64,000 nt of DNA from Paenibacillus oenotherae (GTDB lineage Bacteria > Bacillota > Bacilli > Paenibacillales > Paenibacillaceae): assembly GCF_019443105.1 (NCBI RefSeq), contig NZ_JAHZIJ010000006.1, positions 186,001-250,000 of the forward strand. Reading direction: 5' to 3'. Shown piece by piece: positions 8,909-16,979 of the stretch; positions within the stretch are counted from its first letter, which is position 1, and each line of letters starts with the position of its first letter. Under the pieces are notes generated by a model. It searched no databases, was not told where the DNA came from, and saw nothing but the letters and a program-made list of their open reading frames with translations. A program made the translations under genes and the position numbers.

Positions 8909-9615
8909 GTCACGCCACCCCGGTTATAAATATTGATGCGTTTCTCCACTATGGCGGTCAACCGTTCGATGAGGATTGTTAACCCCCAGTAGATGGCCGC
9001 AGCAGCGATATAGGCTTCGAAAAACTTCCAATTCGATGACGCGATAATTTGCGATTTGGCATTGATATCGACGACAGAAACGGTGAACACCAGCGTAGAA
9101 CCGTGCAGCATGCTGATCGTGCTGTTCGACAAGCTGGGCAATAGAATTGCGAAGGCCTGGGGAAATACGATGCGGCTTATCGCTTGCCGCGTCGTCATCC
9201 CAATGGAATAAGCGGCCTCAATCTGCCCCTTATCAACCGCCTGCAAGCCGGATCGGACGACTTCCGACAAGTATGCTCCAGCTGTAATGGAGAACGAAAT
9301 ATAAGCGAAGGTGATCATCGGAATGTTGACCGAACGAAACGGCCACCCGAACTGGGCAGACAACGCGTCAACGATTAAGGGGAGGCCGAAGTAAATGAGC
9401 AGCAAATGAGTCAGCATCGGCGTTCCGCGAATAAAGGTGACATAGGAAGCGGCGACAGAATGAAGGACGGGCACTTTATACATTCTGATCAGCGCGACCA
9501 CGGTTCCAATCGCCAAGCCGCACAGCATGGATACAGCTGTAATCGCCAGCGTTGTCGGAATCGCAGTCAACAGCTCAACCAGCGATTCCCAGATAAACGG
9601 CAGATCGATATTCAT
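8905..9615 (-). CDS. tcyM: Amino acid ABC transporter permease (TcyM-like)
   Basis: A 236-residue His/Glu/Gln/Arg/opine-family permease with about five membrane helices. The TFIRGTPMLTHLLLIYFGLP segment and the ATPase-docking loop around GQIEAAYSIGMTTRQAISRIVFPQA are the family hallmarks. The ATG overlaps the upstream permease stop by 4 bp and the ATPase start overlaps its own stop by 4 bp, indicating tight translational coupling. It pairs with the product at 9612-10397 to form the membrane channel. Confidence 0.92.
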   Translation of the reverse strand: MNIDLPFIWESLVELLTAIPTTLAITAVSMLCGLAIGTVVALIRMYKVPVLHSVAASYVTFIRGTPMLTHLLLIYFGLPLIVDALSAQFGWPFRSVNIPMITFAYISFSITAGAYLSEVVRSGLQAVDKGQIEAAYSIGMTTRQAISRIVFPQAFAILLPSLSNSTISMLHGSTLVFTVSVVDINAKSQIIASSNWKFFEAYIAAAAIYWGLTILIERLTAIVEKRINIYNRGGVT

Positions 9616-10397
9616 AATCTGGCCTCCTTGCCCGGTATGTCAGTTACCGATCCGAATTTGCGGAAGAAGGTTCTTTTGCCCCGCGGCTCCCTCTTCGCTG
9701 CGGCCGCAGCTGGTTCATGACGGAACAGATGCCTTTCGAGGCGGACAAACAGCTTCTGAAGCGCCAAGCTGATCAATAGATAGAGAATGGCAAGCGCGAT
9801 ATAAATTTCTACAAACCGCTGCGACAATGCGCTTATCGTCCTTGCTGTTCCCGACATCTCCATAATGCCGAGCGAAAAGGCAAGCGACGTATCCTTCAAA
9901 TTGCCAATGACGAGATTAGCGAATACGGGAATCGAAATAGCCAGCGCCTGCGGCAGCACGATGCGGCTGAATGCCTGGTAACCGCTCATCCCCATCGCAT
10001 AGGCAGCTTCGACTTGCCCCCGGTCCACCGCCGCTACTGCTCCGCGAATCAGTTCGGAAATATAAGCCCCGCTGTGCAGGGAATACGTCAGGATGACGAA
10101 ATATAAGGCTGATGTTCTGGAAACATCAATCCCGATGAGCTTCAGCATTTCCGGCATGCCATAATAGAATAGAAATAGCTGGATGAGGATCGGAGTTCCT
10201 CTGAAGAAGGAAACATAGATCCCCGAAAGCCGCTGCAGAACTGGAATGCGGTAGAGCCGGGGCAGCGCCACAAGAAGCCCGACAGCAGCCCCGATCAGAA
10301 TCGAGCTGAATACAATAAGAAGCGTAATCTTCAAGGATGGCAGCAGCTTCACTAAGTATTCAAATACATAGGAGATTTCAAATTGATGTTGACCCAT
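9612..10397 (-). CDS. tcyL: Amino acid ABC transporter permease (TcyL-like)
   Basis: A 261-residue permease homologous to the adjacent one. It has the SFFRGTPILIQLFLFYYGMP helix motif and the coupling loop RGQVEAAYAMGMSGYQAFSRIVLPQA. The C-terminus extends about 25 residues beyond the last helix as a basic, alanine-rich tail (EPAAAAAKREPRGKRTFF), which is longer than usual and cytoplasmic by topology. It lies 53 bp after the lipoprotein gene and overlaps the next permease by 4 bp. Confidence 0.92.
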   Translation of the reverse strand: MGQHQFEISYVFEYLVKLLPSLKITLLIVFSSILIGAAVGLLVALPRLYRIPVLQRLSGIYVSFFRGTPILIQLFLFYYGMPEMLKLIGIDVSRTSALYFVILTYSLHSGAYISELIRGAVAAVDRGQVEAAYAMGMSGYQAFSRIVLPQALAISIPVFANLVIGNLKDTSLAFSLGIMEMSGTARTISALSQRFVEIYIALAILYLLISLALQKLFVRLERHLFRHEPAAAAAKREPRGKRTFFRKFGSVTDIPGKEARL

Positions 10398-10450
10398 CTT
10401 CCGGTCTCACCTCTCTGGCAGGACATCGTCTCACACCGACTGTTTCCTGT

Positions 10451-11251
10451 TTATTTCGAAAAGTCCTGACCGAGCCAATCCGTGCTGAGCTTAGCCAGCG
10501 TACCGTCCGCTTTCAGCGCTTTAATGGTCGTATCGACAGCATCGGCAAGCTTCTGTGACTCCTCATCATCCTTGCGGAATACATACAGAATATTCCCTTC
10601 GTTAAGCGGGTCGCCTACCGTTTTGAGCTTGCCTTGGGGGTCCTTGATCGGCAGGAGAAAGTCAGCCCCGAGCGTTGCATACACACGTCCGGATGACACC
10701 TGAAGAACCTCGTCATTAGCGTCGTTCTGCTGGTACACGATATCAATGCCGTCGGCATGCTCTTTGTTATAATTTTCAAGAATCTGGGCCTGGGCGCTGG
10801 TCGGGCCTATCAGCACTTTTTTTCCTTTCAGATCGTCCAGCGTCTTGACCGGATCATTGTTGTCTGATGCGACGATGATTTTGTTCCGCCAATAGGCATA
10901 AGGCTCTTTGTTGAACGAAAACTTTTGCTCGCGTTCCGGGTTTTTCTCGAATAAATGAGCTGCCAGATCAATCTTCTTCGTCTCCAGACTGAGCAAAATA
11001 TTGGAGAAGTCCATCGTTTGAAACTCAAATTCATATTCGGTCAGCCGCTTATCAATCTCTTTAATGACCTCCACGTCATAGCCAGTCAGCTTCCCGTTCT
11101 CATCAAGGAAGGCGACTTGCTCGAAGTCGTTCCCCGTGCCGACAATAACCTTTTTGACCCCTTCCGATGTGCTCGCAGTGGTGTTCGATCCGCAACCCGA
11201 TGCGATGACCCCCAGGGTAAGTACTAATGCGATTACGGTAAATTTTCTCAA
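10451..11251 (-). CDS. Amino acid ABC transporter substrate-binding lipoprotein (TcyJ/TcyK-like)
   Basis: A secreted, lipid-anchored binding protein of family 3 (SBP_bac_3). The start is taken as the TTG at 11251 because ATGGAGGAAATCATC places GGAGG 7-8 bases before it; the ATG nearer the window's right side overlaps that ribosome binding site. The signal peptide RKFTVIALVLTLGVIASGC ends in a lipobox with the lipidated cysteine. The mature part has GYDVEVIKEIDKRL, FEFQTMDFSNILLSLETKKIDL and DLKGKKVLIGPTSAQAQIL, as in cystine-type binding proteins. First structural gene of the importer and operon; its promoter carries the LysR-type box at 11365-11385. Confidence 0.92.
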   Translation of the reverse strand: MRKFTVIALVLTLGVIASGCGSNTTASTSEGVKKVIVGTGNDFEQVAFLDENGKLTGYDVEVIKEIDKRLTEYEFEFQTMDFSNILLSLETKKIDLAAHLFEKNPEREQKFSFNKEPYAYWRNKIIVASDNNDPVKTLDDLKGKKVLIGPTSAQAQILENYNKEHADGIDIVYQQNDANDEVLQVSSGRVYATLGADFLLPIKDPQGKLKTVGDPLNEGNILYVFRKDDEESQKLADAVDTTIKALKADGTLAKLSTDWLGQDFSK

Positions 11252-11287
11252 GATGATTTCCTCCATTTTTCTATATTTTTATAACTC

Positions 11288-11385
11288 ATAATTCCTACTG
11301 GATAAGTAAGAATTAAGGCTGACCTAACTTTATCACTCGGCTTCTCGCCGGGTCAATCCATTCCATAATAGATAAAATCTATATG
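11288..11385 (-). promoter_or_regulatory. Sulfur-operon promoter: LysR-type box and TAGGAATTAT motif
   Basis: The inverted repeat ATAATAGA-N5-TCTAT lies at 11365-11385 and the minus-strand 10-mer TAGGAATTAT at 11288-11297, 37 bp before the TTG start. The distance between the two sites (about 83 bp between centres) is similar to that in the peptide-transporter promoter (about 71 bp). A -10-like TATGAG overlaps the 10-mer. The nearest regulator gene encodes a LysR protein immediately upstream. In Bacillus the equivalent operon is activated by YtlI and repressed through CymR; which protein binds which site is inferred. Confidence 0.6.
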
Positions 11386-11411
11386 TTTATCCAAATGATT
11401 GATCGAAGCTT

Positions 11412-12293
11412 CTACTGGGCTGGAAGCATCTTCCCGATCTCCAGAATTGATTCCAGAAACGAATGATGCTTGCCGGGAGTGGAGACAATGTTGGTCTGCA
11501 GCGTAATCCCTTCCGTCTCAGCCATCCGAATGGGCACCAGTCTGCCGTTGCGGGTTTCCTCCCTCACGCTCAAGCTGGGAAGAAAGCTGATGCCCGCCTT
11601 TTGGAGCACCAGTTTCTTGGCTGTTTCGGAGTTGTCGGAGAGAAACTGAATGTTCGGCGGCCGGTCCAGGCTCCCGAATATGCGGTGAACTCTAAGCCAG
11701 TCGAGTGCGCCGCATTCAAAGAAAACAAGCGGCTGTGCGGCAATATCTTCGATCGTCAGATTGTCTGCTGTAAGGAAGGGATGTCCTTCATATACATAGA
11801 GGCGGATCGGATCCTCGTAGAATTTGATCGATTGCAGGTTCGGATGATTCACATTCCGCACAAACCCGATATCCACCTCATTGTTGACGACCTTGCCAAT
11901 AATATCATCCGTAGTGCCTGTTATGAGCTTGTAGTGGGTGTGCGGAAATTTAAGCTTCAATCGCGGAATCAATTCCGGGATGGTGTAATTGGACACAGAG
12001 GCCGTACAGCCGATTCGCAGCTCCTCGGGCAGCGATTTATTGTGCGTGATGTGCAGCTTCCCTTTCTGATAGATCATAAGGATTTGCTGGGCATAAGGTA
12101 AGAAGCGCTTGCCTTCCTCCGTAATCTGTATCCCTTTGCCAAGACGGTCAAACAGCTTGCAATTAAGCTCCCGTTCAAGGGATTGGATTCGGGCGGTGAC
12201 AGAGGGCTGCGACAAATATAAAACTTCTGCGGCTTTATTAAAGCTCCCGTAATGAATGATATAAACGAACGCCTCGATATTTTCTAGATTCAC
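11412..12293 (-). CDS. LysR-family transcriptional regulator of the sulfur operon (YtlI-like)
   Basis: A 293-residue LysR-type regulator. The N-terminal winged helix-turn-helix is clear (NLENIEAFVYIIHYGSFNKA, then AEVLYLSQPSVTARIQSLER), followed by LFDRLGKGIQITEEGKRFLP and a LysR substrate-binding domain. The start is placed at the GTG at 12293, which has GGGGGTG six bases upstream; a GTG three codons earlier has none. The gene is co-directional with and upstream of the transport operon, as ytlI is relative to ytmI-tcyJ in B. subtilis. Its own leader contains a terminator hairpin 31 bases before the start, suggesting attenuation. Effector is probably an acetylated cysteine derivative (inference). 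Confidence 0.9.
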   Translation of the reverse strand: MNLENIEAFVYIIHYGSFNKAAEVLYLSQPSVTARIQSLERELNCKLFDRLGKGIQITEEGKRFLPYAQQILMIYQKGKLHITHNKSLPEELRIGCTASVSNYTIPELIPRLKLKFPHTHYKLITGTTDDIIGKVVNNEVDIGFVRNVNHPNLQSIKFYEDPIRLYVYEGHPFLTADNLTIEDIAAQPLVFFECGALDWLRVHRIFGSLDRPPNIQFLSDNSETAKKLVLQKAGISFLPSLSVREETRNGRLVPIRMAETEGITLQTNIVSTPGKHHSFLESILEIGKMLPAQ

Positions 12294-12323
12294 TGTAAAC
12301 ACCCCCGTAGTTGATTTTTGCCA

Positions 12324-12446
12324 AAAGAAAAAGAGACCTCTGATGATGAAGCAATAAGAAGTCTCCGGTGGTCCGGTCGACGCGATCCTGTCTGTTCTTC
12401 AAACGCGTCCTATGGGTTGGTTTTTGATTAATCCTTATAATTCCTA
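12324..12446 (-). promoter_or_regulatory. Promoter and terminator-containing leader of the LysR gene
   Basis: The minus strand carries TAGGAATTAT at 12437-12446, overlapping a -10-like TATAAG (12434-12439), and so a predicted RNA start near 12427. About 60 nt later comes GACGCG...CGCGTC, then CCGG-ACCA-CCGG, and then a terminator: GAGACTTCT (12357-12365) pairs with AGAGGTCTC (12333-12341) and is followed by a T-rich run. The coding region starts 31 bases after the stem. A full intrinsic terminator in front of a gene suggests transcription attenuation. It does not match T-box, SAM or other riboswitch motifs I know. Confidence 0.55.
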
Positions 12447-12568
12447 TGTTATTACTGAGATATATAGATTATGTTACCATCTCTAGAAATTCTGTCAATG
12501 AAATTATTAATATTCCCTCTAAGGTTAATGAGGTTAAACGATTGCTAGAACAAGCAGGCTGCTGCACA

Positions 12569-12679
12569 GGGGAATGTTCTTACGATCGCTGTTGCTCCCG
12601 GAATTCTCGAATTGAGGCTGGTGATGGTGGAATTCCGGGAACAAAGGCGAACGCTGGCGCTTCTCCAGAATCATTCCCC
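12569..12679. repeat. 111-bp double-hairpin repeat, copy B
   Basis: Same length and ends as copy A (GGGGAATG at 12569, CATTCCCC ending 12679). The inner CCCGGAATTC/GAATTCCGGG stem is intact, with small changes in the loop and in the linker to the right arm. It sits between the LysR gene promoter and the small membrane-protein gene. The remaining bases of this 12447-12741 interval show nothing else recognisable. Confidence 0.85.
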
Positions 12680-12741
12680 CCTGCTCCGCTCTCTCCTGTT
12701 CTTTCTTCATGAAACGTATAAACATCACAAATACGGCCCTA

Positions 12742-12906
12742 TTACTTTCTCCCTAGTTTCAGGTAAATCAGGATGAGGGCCCAAAATATACATCCAAGTA
12801 AAATATGCAGGCCACTCTCGCTTAAATGAATTCCGTTCCCGCTCAGCAATATGCCTGAGAAAAAACCTAGTACTATACATGCGATTATTTCAATTAGTTT
12901 ACTCAT
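12742..12906 (-). CDS. Small hydrophobic membrane protein (54 aa), function unknown
   Basis: A short gene with a clear ribosome binding site (AAAGGAGA, 9 bases before the ATG at 12906). The product has two predicted membrane helices: residues 5-22 (IEIIACIVLGFFSGILLS) and 34-50 (HILLGCIFWALILIYLK), joined by a short polar loop, and a basic C-terminal KLGRK. The sequence resembles generic small bacillar membrane proteins but I cannot name a family. It faces away from the CBM21 gene and sits beside copy B of the hairpin repeat. Real coding is supported by the ribosome binding site and the helix-loop-helix pattern. Confidence 0.65.
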   Translation of the reverse strand: MSKLIEIIACIVLGFFSGILLSGNGIHLSESGLHILLGCIFWALILIYLKLGRK

Positions 12907-13041
12907 TTAACATTCTCCTTTGCGTGAACTAGATACTTCCAATATACCTGACCTACTTTAAGAGGAGAAAGGAGGCTGTCAGTAACGAATGTCCAGATCT
13001 GCTTGGTAATCCATTAACTGAAAAGAGGAGAGGATTATTTC

Positions 13042-13806
13042 ATGAAGACAATGAATAAATTGCTGACCGGTTTTGTCATGCTCACATTGATTATGGGGAT
13101 GGCTTTCGCCGGTTCCGCATTCGCGGCCGGAAATGAAGTGAAGCTTATTAAATCCACCCTGTATCTTGGCTCTTTCGGCTCTGTCGGATTCTCCGGAGAT
13201 ATCGAAGTTGAGAATATCTCTCCTACCAAGACAGTAACCGTCCATTATACAACGGATAATACCAACTGGTATTCAACAAATGCAAGCTATGTCGGCCCGA
13301 CAAGCGGCTCTTATGAGCAATGGAACTTCACCGTTTCGACAAGCTGGCTGAACAATATCCATCCAGAACTGGACGGTCTCAGCTTCATTAAGTTTTATAT
13401 TGAGTATAACGTTTCCGGGTCCACTTACTATGACAATAATGGCGGCTCCGATTACTATAATGAGCCGTTCATCTCCGGACCAGGCTCCACCATCCTGAGT
13501 GCACGGAATGTGCTGAGCAGCTTCGGCGAGGTATTAAGCAGCACTAATTTCAGAGGCAGTGTTCTTGTCAAAAATTTGGCTCCTACCAAGACGGTAAAAA
13601 TCCTTTACACCACTAATAACTGGGCTACGACACAAACCGGCTTTGCCTCCTACACCGGAGCAGCCAACAATTTCGGTTCGGCTGAACACTGGAACTACTC
13701 GTTCACCGTGCCTAGCGGCAGCACAGTCAAGTTCAAGATTGAGTACACCGTAAGCGGCAGCACCTATGTGGATGACAATTACGGCGCGACTTATACAGCC
13801 ACATAA
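13042..13806 (+). CDS. Secreted protein with two tandem CBM21-like carbohydrate-binding modules
   Basis: A 254-residue exported protein. Residues 1-29 form a signal peptide ending in GSAFA, with cleavage before AGNEV. The rest is two copies of one module. Copy 1 (about 33-145) and copy 2 (about 150-254) each show a glycine/phenylalanine-rich strand (SFGSVGFSGDIEVENI and SFGEVLSSTNFRGSVLVKNL), the phrase (S/A)PTKTV, then V.YTT(D/N)N.W, A.Y.G, a W-N-(F/Y) strand and IEY.VSGSTY.D.N.G. This is the pattern of family 21 carbohydrate-binding modules, which bind starch or glycogen. There is no catalytic domain and no cell-wall anchor. AGAGGAGAGG precedes the ATG. A role as a secreted polysaccharide-binding protein is inferred. 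Confidence 0.75.
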   Translation: MKTMNKLLTGFVMLTLIMGMAFAGSAFAAGNEVKLIKSTLYLGSFGSVGFSGDIEVENISPTKTVTVHYTTDNTNWYSTNASYVGPTSGSYEQWNFTVSTSWLNNIHPELDGLSFIKFYIEYNVSGSTYYDNNGGSDYYNEPFISGPGSTILSARNVLSSFGEVLSSTNFRGSVLVKNLAPTKTVKILYTTNNWATTQTGFASYTGAANNFGSAEHWNYSFTVPSGSTVKFKIEYTVSGSTYVDDNYGATYTAT

Positions 13807-13923
13807 GGCGTATTAGCAGGCTGTTCAATCTCGCTCCATTCGGCATGATTGCCGCCAAGAGACGGGATTGTACGCATACAGCTGGTCATTAATCAGATTT
13901 GTTTCTATTAGCGGATAAAAAAG

Positions 13924-13970
13924 ACGGGGCTGTCCAGGAAGTCAGTGAAACTGACTTCTGGACGCCCCGT
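13924..13970. repeat. Inverted repeat of GGGGCTGTCC-type terminal sequence (possible terminator)
   Basis: ACGGGGCTGTCCAGGAAGTC at the left pairs with a right arm ending GGACGCCCCGT; the stem is about 21 bp with two single-base bulges and a 3-base loop, followed by TTTTT. It could terminate transcription of the CBM21 gene 118 bp upstream. The arm sequence is nearly identical to the ends of the MITE-like elements at 19105 and 29697-30370, so it may be a collapsed copy with both ends abutting. Confidence 0.7.
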
Positions 13971-14011
13971 TTTTACGTTTAGAGTAAGTGGTTCCATGAT
14001 CAGCGAACATT

Positions 14012-14189
14012 CCTGCTGAAAAGCAGGTTTTTTCTCGTTTCGGTCTGTCTGAAGATGAAATACCTGCCAAACTACAGGCATTTCGACCTGTTCGCCCAAT
14101 ATCCTGCTAATCCGCAATATATTCCTGCACTTTCGCAGGCATTCTGCCCTCAAGGCTTCTTTTAGCCGAAATTCCTGCACTTATGCAGG
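14012..14189. repeat. Palindrome array A1 (four CCTGC-N6-GCAGG sites)
   Basis: Sixteen-base palindromes begin at 14012, 14063, 14124 and 14174, giving spacings of 51, 61 and 50 bp. All four are near-perfect (the second ends in ACAGG). The array lies between the CBM21 gene and the germination operon, directly after the inverted repeat at 13924-13970. The remainder of this interval up to 14418 has no gene; a CATACTA just upstream of the germination genes could be a sporulation-sigma -10 but no matching -35 is clear. Confidence 0.85.
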
Positions 14190-14418
14190 CTTCCTGCTCT
14201 TTACCAACCGGATGGGAGTCAGCTACTGGGACATGCTTGGAGCCGCGCGCAGCTCCCAGAACGATGGGGCGGTGCGGGTAATCCACCGACGATGTTGCAG
14301 AATTTAGATCGTCCAAGCCGACTTTACGATAAGGCACCCGGTCCTTGAGCAAACATAATATTCCCATTTTACGGCATAATAGCTGAATCCATACTATTTC
14401 CGTTAGGGGGCGGCTGTC

Positions 14419-15510
14419 ATGAACGAATCCGGAGAGCAAATATCATTTGTGAGCATTGCCATCATCCTGATGCTTTCGAATGGTCTTGTCAGCCATGTCA
14501 TTATCAATCCCTTAATCATTGGCACATCCGGCCGGGATTCCTGGCTTGTTCCTCTGTTTACATTCATCGTCATGATTCCTTGGTGCTGGGCGATTGTTGT
14601 CTTAATGAGAAGAACGAACCAGCAGAGCATAAGAACATGGCTGGCCTGCAGAATTGGAGCAGCCTTCACGTGGCTGCTCCTTCTCCCCTTATACGCTCAT
14701 ATCTATATAGGAGGTGCGAACACGACGCTTCAGACCGGTACGTGGGCTGTTGCCAACTATTTGCCGGATGCGCCCAGGGCGCTCTTCATGGCACTTCTGC
14801 TTCTGATCAGTGTCTATGCCGCTATATATGGAATCCGCGCTATCGCGATCATTTCAGGCGTGCTTCTCCCTTTCGTTATCCTGCTCGGATATTTTGTAAT
14901 GACGACGAATCATCCGAACAAAGATTTTCGTCTGCTCACTCCCGTCATGGAGCATGGCTGGAGTCCCGTACTGCAGGGGATGCTCTATTCCTGCGGCTGC
15001 TTTATGGAGCTTGCTTACCTGCTTCCGCTGCAGCATCATCTGAAGAGCAGACTCAAGTTATGGAAGCTGCTCATTCTGCTGTTTTTTTTCATCCATATCA
15101 TGCTCGGCCCGCTGATCGGCGCCATTACCGAATTCGGACCGACGGAGGCAGCCAAGCAGATGCTCCCTCCCTTTGAACAGTGGCGGATCGTACATATGGG
15201 CAACTATTTTGAACATGTCGATTTTTTCGCTTTGTATCAGTGGATGTCAGGCGCAGCCATACGTATCGGGCTTTCCCTGTTTTTAATAGCAGATCTCATC
15301 CCGGCTCGCAGACATACTGCAAGAAAGTGGACGATTGCTGGCCTTGGAACGAGCTATCTATTGCTGGCCTTCTTCCCCATCGGCCGAAATGCACTGTATG
15401 AATGGCAAAAATTTTTCTATCAGACCAGTATCATCATGATTGCAGGCAGCGTCTTCGTGTGGATTTGCATCACTGTATTCACTAAATCGAAGAAGGAGCG
15501 GATAGCGTGA
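14419..15510 (+). CDS. Spore germination protein, GerAB/GerKB family (germinant receptor B subunit)
   Basis: A 363-residue polytopic membrane protein of the GerAB family (amino acid/polyamine transporter superfamily), with about ten hydrophobic helices. The N-terminal segment QISFVSIAIILMLSN and the central region LYSCGCFMELAYLLPL and LGPLIGAITEFGP are characteristic. The B subunit sits in the inner membrane of the spore and is thought to recognise the germinant. GTTAGGGGGCGG precedes the ATG. The stop overlaps the A-subunit GTG by 4 bp. The order B-A-C differs from the common A-B-C order of GerA operons. Confidence 0.9.
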   Translation: MNESGEQISFVSIAIILMLSNGLVSHVIINPLIIGTSGRDSWLVPLFTFIVMIPWCWAIVVLMRRTNQQSIRTWLACRIGAAFTWLLLLPLYAHIYIGGANTTLQTGTWAVANYLPDAPRALFMALLLLISVYAAIYGIRAIAIISGVLLPFVILLGYFVMTTNHPNKDFRLLTPVMEHGWSPVLQGMLYSCGCFMELAYLLPLQHHLKSRLKLWKLLILLFFFIHIMLGPLIGAITEFGPTEAAKQMLPPFEQWRIVHMGNYFEHVDFFALYQWMSGAAIRIGLSLFLIADLIPARRHTARKWTIAGLGTSYLLLAFFPIGRNALYEWQKFFYQTSIIMIAGSVFVWICITVFTKSKKERIA

Positions 15511-16979
15511 CTATTCCACAAGAATCCCCGATCTGGTCGGAGCACGAGCTGAAACGGCAATTCGCACACTCACATGATGTGAAGATCCATCGGCATTATT
15601 TGGGCGGCAGCGCCAATTCTGCGCTTATTCTTGTCTATAGTGAAGGGACTTGCGACAGAGATGCCATCAGCTCGACGATATTGCCGGCATTGGAGCAATT
15701 ATACTTGCGGGATGGAGAATTCCGGGTTTGCAACGACTCCTTGCTATCTAGTCTGCCGCTTCTGCCATGGGCGGGGGAATGGTCGAAGGAGGCGATCTCC
15801 GAGTATCTGTTTGAAGGCAGGCTGCTGCTAATATTCCCGGCCGTGGAATCGGTCTTTATGATGGATATAGCCAAGCTTCCCCAGCGGTCTCCTGAAGAAT
15901 CCAGCATCGAGATTTCAATCAAGGGGCCCAAGGACGGCTTTGTGGAGAATATTACGACCAATATCGCCCTCATACGCAAACGGATCAGAAGCGGAACGCT
16001 CTGCTGCGAAATCGTAACACTGGGCACCCGTACCAAAACGAAAGTCGGATTGATGTATATATCCGATATCCTCTCTCCTGCTTTACTGAAAACAATCCGG
16101 CAGCGTCTTGGCAACATTAAGGTTGATGGCGTTTATAGTATCGGACAAATCGAAGAGTTGATTTCAGATCGCAGGCATGTGCTATTACCGCTGACCGATT
16201 TTACCGGAAGACCGGACTATACCGTAAGCTCATTGCTGAACGGCCGTTTTGTCATCATTATTGACGGCAGTCCTATGGTGCTGATTGGACCTGCTACATT
16301 CGCGCTGCAAATCAAATCGCCGGAGGATCTGCAATTTCAATTCCAATATGTATCGTTCGCCCGTCTAATTCGTTTAATTTGCTTGCTGCTTACAGTCATA
16401 TTGCCAGGGCTGTGGGTATCGCTTGTCGCATTCAACCAAGACCAGCTGCCTTTTCGGCTGATGGCTACAATAACGGTCGCAAGACTGGGACTCCCCTTTC
16501 CGGCACAGCTGGAGCTGTTTATTATGCTGATTCTGCTGGAAATTTTTCGCGAGGCTGGCAGCCGCCTGCCCACTTCCATCGGTCAAACCTTGACTGTAGT
16601 CGGGGGGCTGATTATCGGCGACGCCGCTATCCGGTCCGGGCTGATTTCGCCATCGTCCGTAGTCGTTGGTGCCTTGACCTCAGTGAGCGCATCCACACTT
16701 GTCAACCAGAATTTAAGCGTAGCTGTAAGTCTCATTCGCTTCGGTCTCTTTCTCAGTTCCAGTTTTTTCGGCATTTACGGACTGTTTGTCGGTATAATCC
16801 TGTTAGTATGCTACATGGCAACTTTGCGTTCATTCGGGGTGCCGTACTTAATCCCTTTGTCCCCTATGAAGCTAAGCTCTCTCCCATCCTTGCTTCAACT
16901 GCCATGGACCAAATTGCGAAGGCGGCCGGAATATCTGAACACAATAGATTCCGATCACCAAGAGGATGATGCCAAATGA
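15507..16979 (+). CDS. Spore germination protein, GerAA/GerKA family (germinant receptor A subunit)
   Basis: A 490-residue GerA-family protein. The N-terminal hydrophilic half contains SIEISIKGPKDGFVENITTNIALIRKRI, a strongly conserved GerA stretch, and DGSPMVLIGPATF precedes the membrane domain. The C-terminal half has five to six helices, including the conserved FREAGSRLPTSIGQTLTVVGGLIIGDAA. It starts with GTG (GAAGGAG 9 bases upstream), overlaps the B-subunit gene by 4 bp and the C-subunit gene by 4 bp. It forms the receptor complex with its neighbours in the spore inner membrane. Expression should be in the forespore (SigG), not shown directly here. Confidence 0.93.
   Translation: MTIPQESPIWSEHELKRQFAHSHDVKIHRHYLGGSANSALILVYSEGTCDRDAISSTILPALEQLYLRDGEFRVCNDSLLSSLPLLPWAGEWSKEAISEYLFEGRLLLIFPAVESVFMMDIAKLPQRSPEESSIEISIKGPKDGFVENITTNIALIRKRIRSGTLCCEIVTLGTRTKTKVGLMYISDILSPALLKTIRQRLGNIKVDGVYSIGQIEELISDRRHVLLPLTDFTGRPDYTVSSLLNGRFVIIIDGSPMVLIGPATFALQIKSPEDLQFQFQYVSFARLIRLICLLLTVILPGLWVSLVAFNQDQLPFRLMATITVARLGLPFPAQLELFIMLILLEIFREAGSRLPTSIGQTLTVVGGLIIGDAAIRSGLISPSSVVVGALTSVSASTLVNQNLSVAVSLIRFGLFLSSSFFGIYGLFVGIILLVCYMATLRSFGVPYLIPLSPMKLSSLPSLLQLPWTKLRRRPEYLNTIDSDHQEDDAK

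Noticed and set aside
12446-12712. 88-codon plus-strand frame over hairpin repeat copy B
   Set aside because: Entirely explained by the repeat and the LysR promoter region; no ribosome binding site.
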